64,000 nt of DNA from Sphingomonas crocodyli. Lineage in GTDB: Bacteria > Pseudomonadota > Alphaproteobacteria > Sphingomonadales > Sphingomonadaceae. The stretch is from positions 434,001-498,000 of the forward strand of contig NZ_SACN01000001.1 in assembly GCF_004005865.1 (NCBI RefSeq). The letters are read 5' to 3'. Below the pieces are notes generated by a model, which worked only from the letters and a program-made list of their open reading frames with translations, ran no database searches and had not been told where the DNA came from. This document shows, piece after piece, positions 48,914 through 56,937 of the stretch; position 1 is the stretch's first letter, and every line of letters starts with the position of its first letter. Both the position numbers and the translations under genes were made by a program.

Positions 48914-49495
48914 TCAGAACGGGACGTCGTCGTCCAGATCGCTTTCGAACGGATCGGACTGGCGCTGCGGCTTGGCGCCGCCACTGCCGCCACCCCGGTT
49001 GCCGCCGCCGAAGCTGCTGCCACCGCCGCCGCCGAAATTGGTGCCGCCGGCATAGCCGCCATCATCGTCACCCCAGCCACCACCGGAGGACTGGCCGCCG
49101 CCATAGCCGCCACCCATCGATCCGCCGCCCTGGCCGCCACCTTCGGCGCGATCGAGCAGCACCATCACCGCGTTGAAGCCCTGAAGGACGACTTCGGTCG
49201 AATAACGCTCCTGGCCCTGCTGGTCGGTCCACTTGCGGGTCTGCAGCTGGCCTTCGAGATAGACCTTGCTGCCCTTGCGCAGATAACGCTCGGCGACATT
49301 GGCGAGGTTTTCGTTGAAGATCGCGACCGAATGCCATTCGGTCTTGTCGCGGCGCTCGCCGCTGTTGCGATCCTTCCACTGCTCGGAGGTGGCGACGCGC
49401 AGGTTCACCACCTTGCCGCCATTCTGGAAGCTGCGCGATTCGGGATCGCGGCCCAGATTGCCGACCAGGATCACCTTATTGACGCTGCCTGCCAC
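48914..49495 (-). CDS. ssb: Single-stranded DNA-binding protein
   Basis: A 193-aa SSB. The OB fold runs from about 1 to 112 ([37 protein letters not shown] in parts, [13 protein letters not shown]). A Gly-rich linker ([16 protein letters not shown]) leads to the acidic tip DLDDDVPF, which recruits repair and replication proteins. The start is a GTG at 49495, preceded by TTTAGGAG, which overlaps the feoB stop. This gene sits as the last of coq9-feoA-feoB-ssb rather than in its more usual place beside uvrA; no separate SOS box was seen upstream. Confidence 0.96.
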   Translation of the reverse strand: MAGSVNKVILVGNLGRDPESRSFQNGGKVVNLRVATSEQWKDRNSGERRDKTEWHSVAIFNENLANVAERYLRKGSKVYLEGQLQTRKWTDQQGQERYSTEVVLQGFNAVMVLLDRAEGGGQGGGSMGGGYGGGQSSGGGWGDDDGGYAGGTNFGGGGGSSFGGGNRGGGSGGAKPQRQSDPFESDLDDDVPF

Positions 49496-49504
49496 TCTAA
49501 TCTC

Positions 49505-51367
49505 CTAAAGGCCCAAAGCTGTAGCGGCCCAGTATGTAGCGCCTGCGGCGACGTATGCCAGCGCGAAGAGATAAGCGAGCATGAAGCTGGTCCATTTCCA
49601 GCCGTTCGTTTCGCGTTTTACGACCGCGATCGTCGAGATGCACTGGGGCGCGAACACGAACCAGACGAGGAAGGCGAGCGCGGTCGGCAGCGGCCATCGT
49701 CCGCGCAGCCGATCGACGAGCGAGCGTTCTTGCGCCTCCTCATCGCTATCGGTGATCGCATAGACGGTGGCGAGCGCCGACACGGCGACTTCGCGTGCGG
49801 CCATTGCCGGGATCAGCGCCAGCACGATGTCGCGATCGAAGCCGATCGGGCGGACGATCGGCGTGATGCCGTTGGCGATCCGCCCCGCGATCGAATAATC
49901 GATGGCGGGCAGATCATAATCGGCGGGCGGCTTGGGATAGGAGACGAGCAGCCACAGGACGACGGTGGTGGCGGCGATGATCGTGCCCGCGCGCTTCAGG
50001 AATATCAGCGCGCGGGTCCACAGGCCCAGCGCGATGTCGCGCACCGCTGGCGCCTGATATTTCGGCATTTCCATCATGAAGCCGGGCGGCGGACCCTTAG
50101 TGACGGTGCGGCGCAGGGCATAGGCGGCCAACATCGCGCCCAGAACGCCCGCAATGTAGAGACCGAACAGCACCAGCCCCTGCAGGCCGATGCCCGGCCC
50201 CACGTCGCGCTCCGGAATGAAGGCGGCGATCACGACGGCATAAACGGGAAGCCGCGCCGAACAGGTCATCAGCGGCGCGATCAGGATCGTGGTCAACCGG
50301 TCCTTGGGATCGTCGATCGTGCGCGTCGCCATGATGCCGGGGATCGCGCAGGCGAAGCTGGAAAGGAGCGGGATGAAGGCGCGACCCGACAGGCCGACGC
50401 GCGCCATCAGATGATCCATGATGAAGGCGGCGCGGACCATATATCCGGTCGCCTCCAGCAGCAGGATGAAGAAGAACAGGATCAGGATCGGTGGCAGGAA
50501 GACGACGACCGCGCCGACGCCCGCGATCAGCCCTTCGACGATAAGCGATCGCAGGAAGCCCTCGGGCATCGCATCGCCGACGAACTCGCCCAGCGCGGAA
50601 ATACCCGCATCGATCATGTCGGCGGGCACGCTCGCCCAGCTGAACACCGCCTGGAAGATCACGAACAGGATCGTCGCGAGCAGGATCGGCCCGATGATCG
50701 GGTGGAGCGCGACCGCGTCGGCGCGATGCGTCCAGCGGCGGCGGAAACTTTCCTCGGTGGTCGCGGCGACCGCGATGGCGCGCGCGCGGCGCTGCAGGCC
50801 GACGATATCCTCATGCAGCACGGCGGTATCGCCGCCCGCAATGCGCGGCCCGGTGGTCGCCAGCTCGCCGACCGCGATCTTGAGCTGGTCGATCCCGCGC
50901 TTGCGCACCGCGACGGTCGGGATCACCGGCACGCCGAGTTCGGCCGAAAGCTTCGCCGTATCGATCTTCAGGCCATCGCGTTCGGCCATGTCGATCATGT
51001 TGAGCGCGACGACGGTCGGCAGGCCCAGCGCGATCAACTGCAGTGCGAAGCGCAGATGGTTGTCGAGGTTGCTCGCGTCCATGACGACGACGAGTGCGGA
51101 GGGCAGCCGCTCGCCCTCCTGCTTGCCCAGCAGCACGTCGTGGGTGACGGCTTCGTCGGGGCTGGACGGTTCGAGGCTGTAGGTACCGGGCAGATCGAGC
51201 AATTCGACCGGGCGGCCATCTTCCAGCGAGAAGCGGCCCGATTTCCGCTCGACCGTGACGCCGGGATAATTGCCGACCTTCTGGCGGGCGCCGGTCAGCG
51301 CGTTGAACAGGGCGCTCTTGCCGGCATTGGGGTTGCCGACGAGCGCGATCAGGGGCGTGTGGTTCAT
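49505..51367 (-). CDS. feoB: Ferrous iron transporter FeoB
   Basis: Inner-membrane Fe(II) transporter with an N-terminal G-domain, 620 aa. The GTPase motifs are LVGNPNAGKSALFN (G1), NYPGVTVE (G2), LDLPGTYSL (G3) and LNMIDMAE (G4). The two gate regions and about ten TM segments follow, with conserved sequences FLPPILILFFFILLLEATGYMVRAAF (in part), SSFACAIPGIMATRTI and IPAMAAREVAVSALATVY. It overlaps feoA by ATGA. feoC is absent. Confidence 0.96.
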   Translation of the reverse strand: MNHTPLIALVGNPNAGKSALFNALTGARQKVGNYPGVTVERKSGRFSLEDGRPVELLDLPGTYSLEPSSPDEAVTHDVLLGKQEGERLPSALVVVMDASNLDNHLRFALQLIALGLPTVVALNMIDMAERDGLKIDTAKLSAELGVPVIPTVAVRKRGIDQLKIAVGELATTGPRIAGGDTAVLHEDIVGLQRRARAIAVAATTEESFRRRWTHRADAVALHPIIGPILLATILFVIFQAVFSWASVPADMIDAGISALGEFVGDAMPEGFLRSLIVEGLIAGVGAVVVFLPPILILFFFILLLEATGYMVRAAFIMDHLMARVGLSGRAFIPLLSSFACAIPGIMATRTIDDPKDRLTTILIAPLMTCSARLPVYAVVIAAFIPERDVGPGIGLQGLVLFGLYIAGVLGAMLAAYALRRTVTKGPPPGFMMEMPKYQAPAVRDIALGLWTRALIFLKRAGTIIAATTVVLWLLVSYPKPPADYDLPAIDYSIAGRIANGITPIVRPIGFDRDIVLALIPAMAAREVAVSALATVYAITDSDEEAQERSLVDRLRGRWPLPTALAFLVWFVFAPQCISTIAVVKRETNGWKWTSFMLAYLFALAYVAAGATYWAATALGL

Positions 51368-51627
51368 GATTTCGACGCCGGCTCCACGAGGATCGCGGCG
51401 GCCTGCGCGCTGCGCAGGGCGATCGTCATGCGGCCGATCCGGCAGGCGATCGGATCGCGCCCGAACGGTCCTTTGTGGAGCTTTTCCACCGTCACGCCCT
51501 CATCGACGCCCAGTTCGCGCAGGCGGCGCCCGTCCTTTTCGGACAGCAGCGACCAGTCGATCGATCGGATCGCGCCTTTGTCACTGATGGGAAGCTGGTC
51601 GAGGGTAACGGGAGCATCGGACGTCAT
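51364..51627 (-). CDS. feoA: FeoA family protein
   Basis: A short SH3-like protein (87 aa) that works with FeoB. Motifs are DGRRLRELGVDEGVTVEKLHKG and ACRIGRMTIALRSAQAAAILVEP (given in parts). The ATG at 51627 (MTSDAP) is used; an ATG four codons upstream (MVRSMTSDAP) is also possible, and neither has a strong RBS. It overlaps feoB. The gap to coq9 is only 44 bases and shows no convincing Fur box. Confidence 0.9.
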   Translation of the reverse strand: MTSDAPVTLDQLPISDKGAIRSIDWSLLSEKDGRRLRELGVDEGVTVEKLHKGPFGRDPIACRIGRMTIALRSAQAAAILVEPASKS

Positions 51628-51671
51628 GCTGCGAACCATTATCAACAGCTGACTGGCCGCGCCAGCAAATC

Positions 51672-52334
51672 CTATTCCGCGAGCCGATATCGCAAGCGAC
51701 CCAGGAAGCGCGCGACGCTGAAATGCCGATCGGGATCGGGCTTCAATTGCGCCTTCAGCTTCTCGAACTGCATCACATTGTCGATGCGGCGATCAAGGAA
51801 GGCATAGGTGTCGGCAAAGCCTTCGCTGTCGTCGTCCATCCACGCCATCATCGTCGTGGCGTAGAGCGTCGAGAGCGTCGTGCGCTTGGTGTACCAGGCG
51901 AAGTCGGCGCTGCTATCGCCCGCCACGCGCCACATCGCATCGGCGGCGCGCCAGCCAAGGCTAGCGGCGCGCTTCGCATTGTTGGGCTTGGCAAGGATCT
52001 GGAGCGCGCGGCGCAGCGCGTCGGGATGTGCCGATCCTTGCGCGATCCGGAAGCCCACAAGCGCGCGGATGCGTTCGCGGATCTTCATCGTCGCGATCCG
52101 ATCGGCGGGATATTCGGCGGCCATCGCGCGATCGATCGCGGCGAACCAGGCGTCGATCATCTCGATCGCGCCGCCGGGAAAGCACAGGCCCGCGCGATCG
52201 GCAGGCACGCCGAGTTCGGCGGCGGCGGCCGTCAGCGCGGCCTCGCTCCACCCGTCGAACACCGCATGGGCGGGCAATTTTTCGGCCAGCGCCTCGCGCA
52301 GTTCGTCGAGGGTCATGTCGATGGGTGCGATCAT
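51672..52334 (-). CDS. COQ9 family protein
   Basis: A 220-aa protein of the COQ9 family, an auxiliary lipid-binding factor of ubiquinone synthesis that presents intermediates to Coq7-type hydroxylases. The family core is AFDGWSEAALTAAAAELG-like (here VFDGWSEAALTAAAAELG), LCFPGGAIEMIDAWFA, IRERIRALVGFRI, and the C-terminal DTYAFLDRRIDNVM. Its proximity to feoAB makes a transcript linking quinone synthesis and iron uptake possible, but it may only be proximity. Confidence 0.92.
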   Translation of the reverse strand: MIAPIDMTLDELREALAEKLPAHAVFDGWSEAALTAAAAELGVPADRAGLCFPGGAIEMIDAWFAAIDRAMAAEYPADRIATMKIRERIRALVGFRIAQGSAHPDALRRALQILAKPNNAKRAASLGWRAADAMWRVAGDSSADFAWYTKRTTLSTLYATTMMAWMDDDSEGFADTYAFLDRRIDNVMQFEKLKAQLKPDPDRHFSVARFLGRLRYRLAE

Positions 52335-52344
52335 GTTTCTATCT

Positions 52345-53286
52345 TTAGACTGGCTGGGCCGGCTTGGCCACGGCCGGCCGTTCGCCTCGGCGCACGAGGA
52401 TCAAAGCGATACAGATCGCCGCGCCCCCGATCCAGTCGAACATCGCCAATTTCTCGCCATAGAATTCCCAGCCGAGCGCGGTCGACACGATCGGCTGGAT
52501 CAGCAGGCCCAGCGCGATGATCAGCGGGGGCAGATGGCCGATCGCGTAGATCAGAAGCCCTTGCCCGATCACCTGGCTGCCGATCGCGAGTGCCAGCACC
52601 GGCCACCATGCATCGGGCATCAGCTTGCCCTCCATCGCCAGCGCCGCGAACAGCATCGGCACCGCGCCGGCCAGGGTGGAGACGAACAAGGCGGGCATCG
52701 GCTGCAATATGCCCCGCGCCTTGCCCATTGCGATCAGATAGCCGGTATAGCTGAGCCCCGCGAAGATGCAGAACAGATCGCCCACCAGATATTCGCGCGA
52801 CAGTTCGTAGGAGCGGCCGAGCAGCAGCCCGACCCCGCCAAAGGCCAGCGCCATCGCAATCCCCTGCATCCGCGACGGCAAGGCACGCGCGACGATCATG
52901 CCGTAGATCGCGAAGGTGAAGGTGGTGATGTTGCCGAACAGGGTGGCGTTGGCCAGCCGCGTCTGCAGGATGCCGACATGCCAGCTGCCCAGATCGGCCG
53001 CGAAGAACAGCCCGCCCGTCAGCAGCATCAGCACCATGCCGCGCCCCATGCGCGGGATCGGCTGGCGCATCACGCGGGTCAGCACGAACAGGACGGGGAT
53101 GGCGAGGCCGAGCCGCCAGAAGGCCGACGTCACCGGCCCGATATCCGAATAAGCGGCGGCCAGGCGCACGCTTACGGGGCCGAACGCCAGGCACACATTG
53201 CTGAGCACCATCGCCGCGAAGGCGCGCGCGACCACAGCCGATCTATCGGCGGGATCAGCTATTCTTGCTTCCTTGCCCCCGTGCAT
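52345..53286 (-). CDS. EamA/DMT family transporter
   Basis: A 313-aa inner-membrane transporter with ten TM helices in two EamA repeats (starting AFAAMVLSNVCLAFGPVS and GDLFCIFAGLSYTGYLIA). The family exports or imports amino acids, nucleotide sugars and other small molecules; substrate cannot be inferred. The last helix is followed by a short basic tail. It is divergent from the alkene reductase across about 50 bases. Confidence 0.92.
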   Translation of the reverse strand: MHGGKEARIADPADRSAVVARAFAAMVLSNVCLAFGPVSVRLAAAYSDIGPVTSAFWRLGLAIPVLFVLTRVMRQPIPRMGRGMVLMLLTGGLFFAADLGSWHVGILQTRLANATLFGNITTFTFAIYGMIVARALPSRMQGIAMALAFGGVGLLLGRSYELSREYLVGDLFCIFAGLSYTGYLIAMGKARGILQPMPALFVSTLAGAVPMLFAALAMEGKLMPDAWWPVLALAIGSQVIGQGLLIYAIGHLPPLIIALGLLIQPIVSTALGWEFYGEKLAMFDWIGGAAICIALILVRRGERPAVAKPAQPV

Positions 53287-53337
53287 CGGGCCGACATCAT
53301 CCTAACTTGCGTCGCAGCATGAATGGAGAATTGCCCC

Positions 53338-54420
53338 GTGCCCACGCTGTTCGATCCGATCAAACTCGGCGCCATCGAAGCGCCCAACCGTATCTTCATG
53401 GCCCCTCTTACGCGCGCCCGCTCGACGCGCAATCATGTTCCGACCCCGGTGATGGCGGACTATTATCGCCAGCGCGCTTCGGCCGGGCTGATCATATCCG
53501 AAGCGACCGGGATCAGCCGGCAGGGCATGGGCTGGCCAAATGCGCCGGGCCTGTGGACCGATGAGCAGATCGCGGCGTGGAAGCCGATCGTGAAGGCGGT
53601 CCACGACGCGGGCGGGCGGATCGTGTCGCAGCTCTGGCATATGGGCCGGATGGTCCATCCCAATTTCCTGGACGGCGAACTGCCAGTCGCGGCCTCGGCG
53701 ATCGCGGCGCCCGACAAGGCGCATACCTATGAGGGGCGTTTCGATTTCGTGGCACCCCGCCCGCTGGAGATCGACGAGATTCCCGGCATCATCGCCGATT
53801 ATGTGCAGGCGGCGAAGAATGCGATCGCGATCGGGTTTGACGGGGTCCAGATCCACGGCGCGAACGGCTATCTGATCGACAGCTTCCTGCGCGATTCGGC
53901 GAACACGCGCACCGACGACTATGGCGGATCGATCGAGAACCGCATCCGCCTGATGCGTGAAGTGACGCAGGCGGTGGCCGATGCTGTCGGCAAGGAACGG
54001 ACCGGCATTCGCCTGTCGCCTAACGGTAATTCGCAGGGCACCGACGACAGCAATCCGCATCCTTTGTTCGAAGCGGCAGCGGCCGCACTGTCCGATATCG
54101 GCATCGCCTTCCTCGAACTGCGCGAGCCCGGTCCCGACGGCACCTTCGGCAAGCCGAGCAGCGCGCCGGTCCACCCCGTGATCCGCAAGGCGTTCAAGGG
54201 GCCTTTGATCCTCAATTCGGATTTTACGGCAGACAGCGCACAGGCGGCGCTCGATCGCGGCGATGCCGATGCGATCGCTTTCGGCCGGCCATTCATCACC
54301 AGTCCTGATTGGCCGGCGCGCATTTCGCGCGGTCTGCCCATGATTCCGTCCGGACCGGCGCAATGGTATGGCGAAGGCGCGGCCGGCTATTCGGATTGGC
54401 CGACAGTCGACGCGGCCTGA
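53338..54420 (+). CDS. Old Yellow Enzyme family alkene reductase
   Basis: FMN-dependent ene-reductase of 360 aa. The start PTLFDPIKLGAIEAPNRIFMAPLTRAR (in parts) holds the FMN contacts, including Thr in APLTRAR. The active-site pair is in GVQIHGANGYLIDSFL, and the FMN-phosphate region in DFTADSAQAALDRGDADAIAFGRPFI (in part). Family members such as NemA and xenobiotic reductases reduce alpha,beta-unsaturated carbonyls, nitrate esters and nitroaromatics. The GTG at 53338 with GGAG upstream gives MPTLFDP; an in-frame ATG at 53323 lacks an RBS. Confidence 0.95.
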   Translation: MPTLFDPIKLGAIEAPNRIFMAPLTRARSTRNHVPTPVMADYYRQRASAGLIISEATGISRQGMGWPNAPGLWTDEQIAAWKPIVKAVHDAGGRIVSQLWHMGRMVHPNFLDGELPVAASAIAAPDKAHTYEGRFDFVAPRPLEIDEIPGIIADYVQAAKNAIAIGFDGVQIHGANGYLIDSFLRDSANTRTDDYGGSIENRIRLMREVTQAVADAVGKERTGIRLSPNGNSQGTDDSNPHPLFEAAAAALSDIGIAFLELREPGPDGTFGKPSSAPVHPVIRKAFKGPLILNSDFTADSAQAALDRGDADAIAFGRPFITSPDWPARISRGLPMIPSGPAQWYGEGAAGYSDWPTVDAA

Positions 54421-54422
54421 TT

Positions 54423-54549
54423 AAATCCTCCCCGGAACGGGGAGGGGGACCATCCGCAGGATGGTGGAGGGGGCAAGAGGCTGGCGCAGCGCCTGCGGCC
54501 AGCCCCCTCCGTCGCCTTCGGCGCCACCTCCCCGTATCGGGGAGGATTG
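54423..54549. repeat. Inverted repeat, family A
   Basis: The outer arms AATCCTCCCCGGAACGGGGAG and CTCCCCGTATCGGGGAGGATT pair, and the inner pieces GACCATCCGCAGGATGG and CGTCGCCTTCGGCG form local hairpins. It separates the convergent alkene reductase and ribH genes and may terminate both. It is very close to the element at 37165. Confidence 0.8.
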
Positions 54550-54553
54550 AGCG

Positions 54554-54976
54554 TTACGCCCCGAACCGCTCGCGCAGCTGGAGCATGGTGAGGGCGGCCT
54601 TGGCGGCCTCGCCGCCCTTGTCCTTCTCGGTCATACGGGCGCGGGCGAGGGCCTGCGCTTCGTTTTCGACCGTCAGGATGCCGTTGCCGATCGCGATGCC
54701 GTCCATCGTCAGCGCCATCAGGCCGCGCGCGCTCTCGTTCGAGACGACTTCGAAATGATAGGTCTCGCCGCGGATCACGACGCCCAAAGCGACGAAGCCG
54801 TCATAGCGCCCGCTCTCGGCCGCCATCGCGATCGCGCCGGGCACCTCGAGCGCGCCGGGGACGGTGATCGTCTCATGCTTGTGCCCGTCCTCCTCGATCG
54901 CGGCGCGCGCGCCTTCGATCAGCAGGTCGTTCAAATGGTCGTAGAAACGCGCCTCGACGATCAGGATCTTGGCCAT
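54554..54976 (-). CDS. ribH: 6,7-dimethyl-8-ribityllumazine synthase
   Basis: Penultimate step of riboflavin synthesis: condenses the pyrimidine with dihydroxybutanone phosphate. Motifs are [36 protein letters not shown] (given in parts) and [24 protein letters not shown] (in parts), with the catalytic His in TYHFE. 140 aa, single-domain, normal length. The ATG shares one base with the ribBX stop (TGATG on the minus strand). It is the last gene of the rib operon. Confidence 0.96.
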   Translation of the reverse strand: MAKILIVEARFYDHLNDLLIEGARAAIEEDGHKHETITVPGALEVPGAIAMAAESGRYDGFVALGVVIRGETYHFEVVSNESARGLMALTMDGIAIGNGILTVENEAQALARARMTEKDKGGEAAKAALTMLQLRERFGA

Positions 54977-56268
54977 CAGTTCACTCCGTCGAGCTTGGGG
55001 ATCGGGCGTTCGCCGACGATCGACAGGCCGTAGCCGTCGAGCGCGACGAGGCTGTGGTGCGTGTTGGTCAGCAGGATCATGTCCTGCACGCCCAGTTCGG
55101 TCAGAATCTGCGCGCCCACGCCATAATCGCGGATCACGTCCTGCGCCGGCGGCGTATCGTCACCGCCCTTGCTGTGGGACTGGACCGCGCGGGTCAGCCA
55201 GCTTTCGTCGGGCGAGTTGACGACGACGATCACGCCGCTGCCATGTTCGGCGATCGCCTGCATCGATCGTTCGATCAGCGCGCCGCGCGAACCCGTCTCA
55301 CCGAACAGATCATAGAGCGAGCCGGAGAAGTGCATGCGCACCAAAGTCGGCTCATCGGGATCGATCCGGCCCTTGACCAGGGCGACCTGCTCGCTGCCGG
55401 TCGCCTTGTTGTAATAGGTGATGGCGTTCCATTCGCCGCCCCAGCGGCTGGTGAACTTGCCCTCGGCGCGCTTCTCGACAAGGTGGTCGTGCTGGCGGCG
55501 ATAGGCGATCAGATCGCGGATCGTGCCGATCTTCAGCCCGTGGGTCTGCGCGAACTCGATCAGGTCGGGCATGCGCGCCATCGTGCCGTCGTCCTTCATG
55601 ATCTCGCAGATCACGCCCGACGGGTTGAGCCCGGCGAGACGCGAGACGTCGCATGCCGCCTCGGTATGGCCGGTGCGGACCAGCACGCCGCCATCGCGCG
55701 CGATCAGCGGGAAGACGTGGCCCGGCGTCACGATATGCTCCGGCCCCTTCGACGCATCGATCGCGACGGCGACGGTGCGCGCGCGATCGGCGGCGGAAAT
55801 GCCGGTGGTCACGCCATCGCGCGCCTCGATCGAAACGGTGAAGGCGGTTTCGTGGCGGGTGCCGTTGTTGCGGCTCATCAGATCGAGGCCGAGCTGTTCG
55901 ACGCGATCCTTGGTCAGCGTCAGGCAGATCAGGCCGCGGCCGTGCTTGGCCATGAAGTTGATCGCATCCGGGGTCGCCATCTGCGCGGGGATGACCAGAT
56001 CGCCCTCATTCTCGCGATCCTCGTCGTCGACCAGGATGAACATGCGCCCGTTGCGCGCTTCGTTGATGATGTCCTCGATCGGGGTCAGGCCCGGTCGCGA
56101 CAGATAGGCTTCGAGCTTCTTGAGCGTGTCCGCCGTCGGGTTCCAATCGGGCTCGTCGAGCGAGCGCAGCGAATTGGGGTGGAGGCCGGCCGCGCGGGCA
56201 AGCCCGGAGCGGGAGACATTGCCGTCCGAGACGGCGGCGCGGATGCGCTCGATCAGGGTGGTGCTCAT
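54976..56268 (-). CDS. ribB: HTH-RibB-RibX: DHBP synthase with XRE-like N-terminus and degenerate RibA domain
   Basis: A 430-aa three-part protein. Residues about 17-58 form an XRE/Cro-like HTH ([32 protein letters not shown]). Residues about 64-265 are 3,4-dihydroxy-2-butanone-4-phosphate synthase (RibB), with [40 protein letters not shown] (in parts) and [19 protein letters not shown] (in parts). From about 268 to the end the GTP cyclohydrolase II fold is present, but the three zinc cysteines are absent (the region reads [20 protein letters not shown] and has no Cys), so RibA activity is unlikely (RibX). The start ATG at 56268 is immediately downstream of two palindromes. I infer that the HTH autoregulates the operon; RibB activity is well supported. 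Confidence 0.92.
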   Translation of the reverse strand: MSTTLIERIRAAVSDGNVSRSGLARAAGLHPNSLRSLDEPDWNPTADTLKKLEAYLSRPGLTPIEDIINEARNGRMFILVDDEDRENEGDLVIPAQMATPDAINFMAKHGRGLICLTLTKDRVEQLGLDLMSRNNGTRHETAFTVSIEARDGVTTGISAADRARTVAVAIDASKGPEHIVTPGHVFPLIARDGGVLVRTGHTEAACDVSRLAGLNPSGVICEIMKDDGTMARMPDLIEFAQTHGLKIGTIRDLIAYRRQHDHLVEKRAEGKFTSRWGGEWNAITYYNKATGSEQVALVKGRIDPDEPTLVRMHFSGSLYDLFGETGSRGALIERSMQAIAEHGSGVIVVVNSPDESWLTRAVQSHSKGGDDTPPAQDVIRDYGVGAQILTELGVQDMILLTNTHHSLVALDGYGLSIVGERPIPKLDGVN

Positions 56269-56275
56269 GGTGGGG

Positions 56276-56304
56276 AGGCGATTACACCCGCAATGTGATC
56301 GCCT
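56276..56304. promoter_or_regulatory. Palindromic operator 1 upstream of ribBX
   Basis: The arms AGGCGATTACA and TGTGATCGCCT pair in 10 of 11 positions around the 7-base spacer CCCGCAA. It lies 8-36 bases before the start of the HTH-RibB gene, in the short gap to ribE. Its inner half-sites (ATTACA/TGTGAT) match those of operator 2. Binding by the HTH of RibBX is an inference. Confidence 0.6.
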
Positions 56305-56312
56305 CAAGAGTT

Positions 56313-56334
56313 AAATCACACTCGAATGTGATTT
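56313..56334. promoter_or_regulatory. Palindromic operator 2 at the end of ribE
   Basis: AAATCACA and TGTGATTT are perfect 8-base arms around CTCGAA, whose TCGA is itself symmetric. The element includes the ribE stop codon. With operator 1 it repeats the half-site TGTGAT-like word; the centres lie 33-34 bases apart, about three helical turns. No FMN-riboswitch-like sequence was seen here. Confidence 0.6.
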
Positions 56335-56933
56335 CTCAATTGCTCCATCCGGCCAAGGTAACGCGCGAGGATGTCGATCTCGAGATTCACCTGCCCGCCG
56401 ACCGTCGCGCCGCCCAGAGTCGTGACGCTGGCGGTGTGCGGGATGATGTTGAGGCCGATCAGCGTGGTGCCGTCCGCCTGATCGGTCACGCTGTTGACCG
56501 TCAGCGAGATGCCGTCGATCGCGACCGATCCCTTGGCCGCCAGATAGCCGGCAAGGTCGGCGGGCACGGAAATCTCGAAGCGGTGCGAATCGCCTTCCTC
56601 GCCGATTGCGGCGATCGTGCCGATTCCGTCGACATGGCCGGTGACGATGTGGCCGCCCAGTTCGTCGCCGACACGCAGCGATCGTTCGAGGTTCAGGCGG
56701 GTGCCCGCGGTCCAGCGATTCGCCGCGGTGCGCGATACGCTTTCGCCGCTGACGTCGACCGCGAACCAGCCAGGCCCTTTTTCGACCACGGTCATGCACG
56801 CGCCCGAACAGGCGATCGATGCGCCGATGTCGATCGATGCGGTGTCGTAGATCGTCTCGATCCGCACGTGCAGGTCGCCGCGCTGCTCGACCGCGGCGAT
56901 CGTGCCGACATCGGTGATGATTCCGGTGAACAT
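56316..56933 (-). CDS. ribE: Riboflavin synthase, alpha subunit
   Basis: Converts two lumazines into riboflavin and a pyrimidine. Two lumazine-binding barrels are visible: MFTGIITDVGTIAAVEQRG with IACSGACMTVVEKGPGWF (in parts) and IVTGHVDGIGTIAAIGEEGDSH (in parts) with VAIDGISLTVNSV. The ATG at 56933 gives 205 aa, the usual length. It follows ribD by four bases and is followed by the operator region and ribBX. Confidence 0.96.
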   Translation of the reverse strand: MFTGIITDVGTIAAVEQRGDLHVRIETIYDTASIDIGASIACSGACMTVVEKGPGWFAVDVSGESVSRTAANRWTAGTRLNLERSLRVGDELGGHIVTGHVDGIGTIAAIGEEGDSHRFEISVPADLAGYLAAKGSVAIDGISLTVNSVTDQADGTTLIGLNIIPHTASVTTLGGATVGGQVNLEIDILARYLGRMEQLRNHIRV

Positions 56934-56937
56934 GGCC

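Noticed and set aside
48005..51652. A 1215-codon plus-strand open frame across kpsC, ssb and feoB
   Set aside because: It is antisense to well-supported genes and rich in Arg/Ala/Gly/Asp, as expected for a GC-rich codon-bias shadow; no domain is recognisable.
51628..51671. Fur box upstream of feoA
   Set aside because: The 44-base gap has no recognisable inverted Fur motif; iron control could act upstream of coq9 instead.
56269..56340. Possible FMN riboswitch upstream of the rib genes
   Set aside because: The stretch is too short and lacks the conserved FMN-aptamer words; it holds two palindromes instead.
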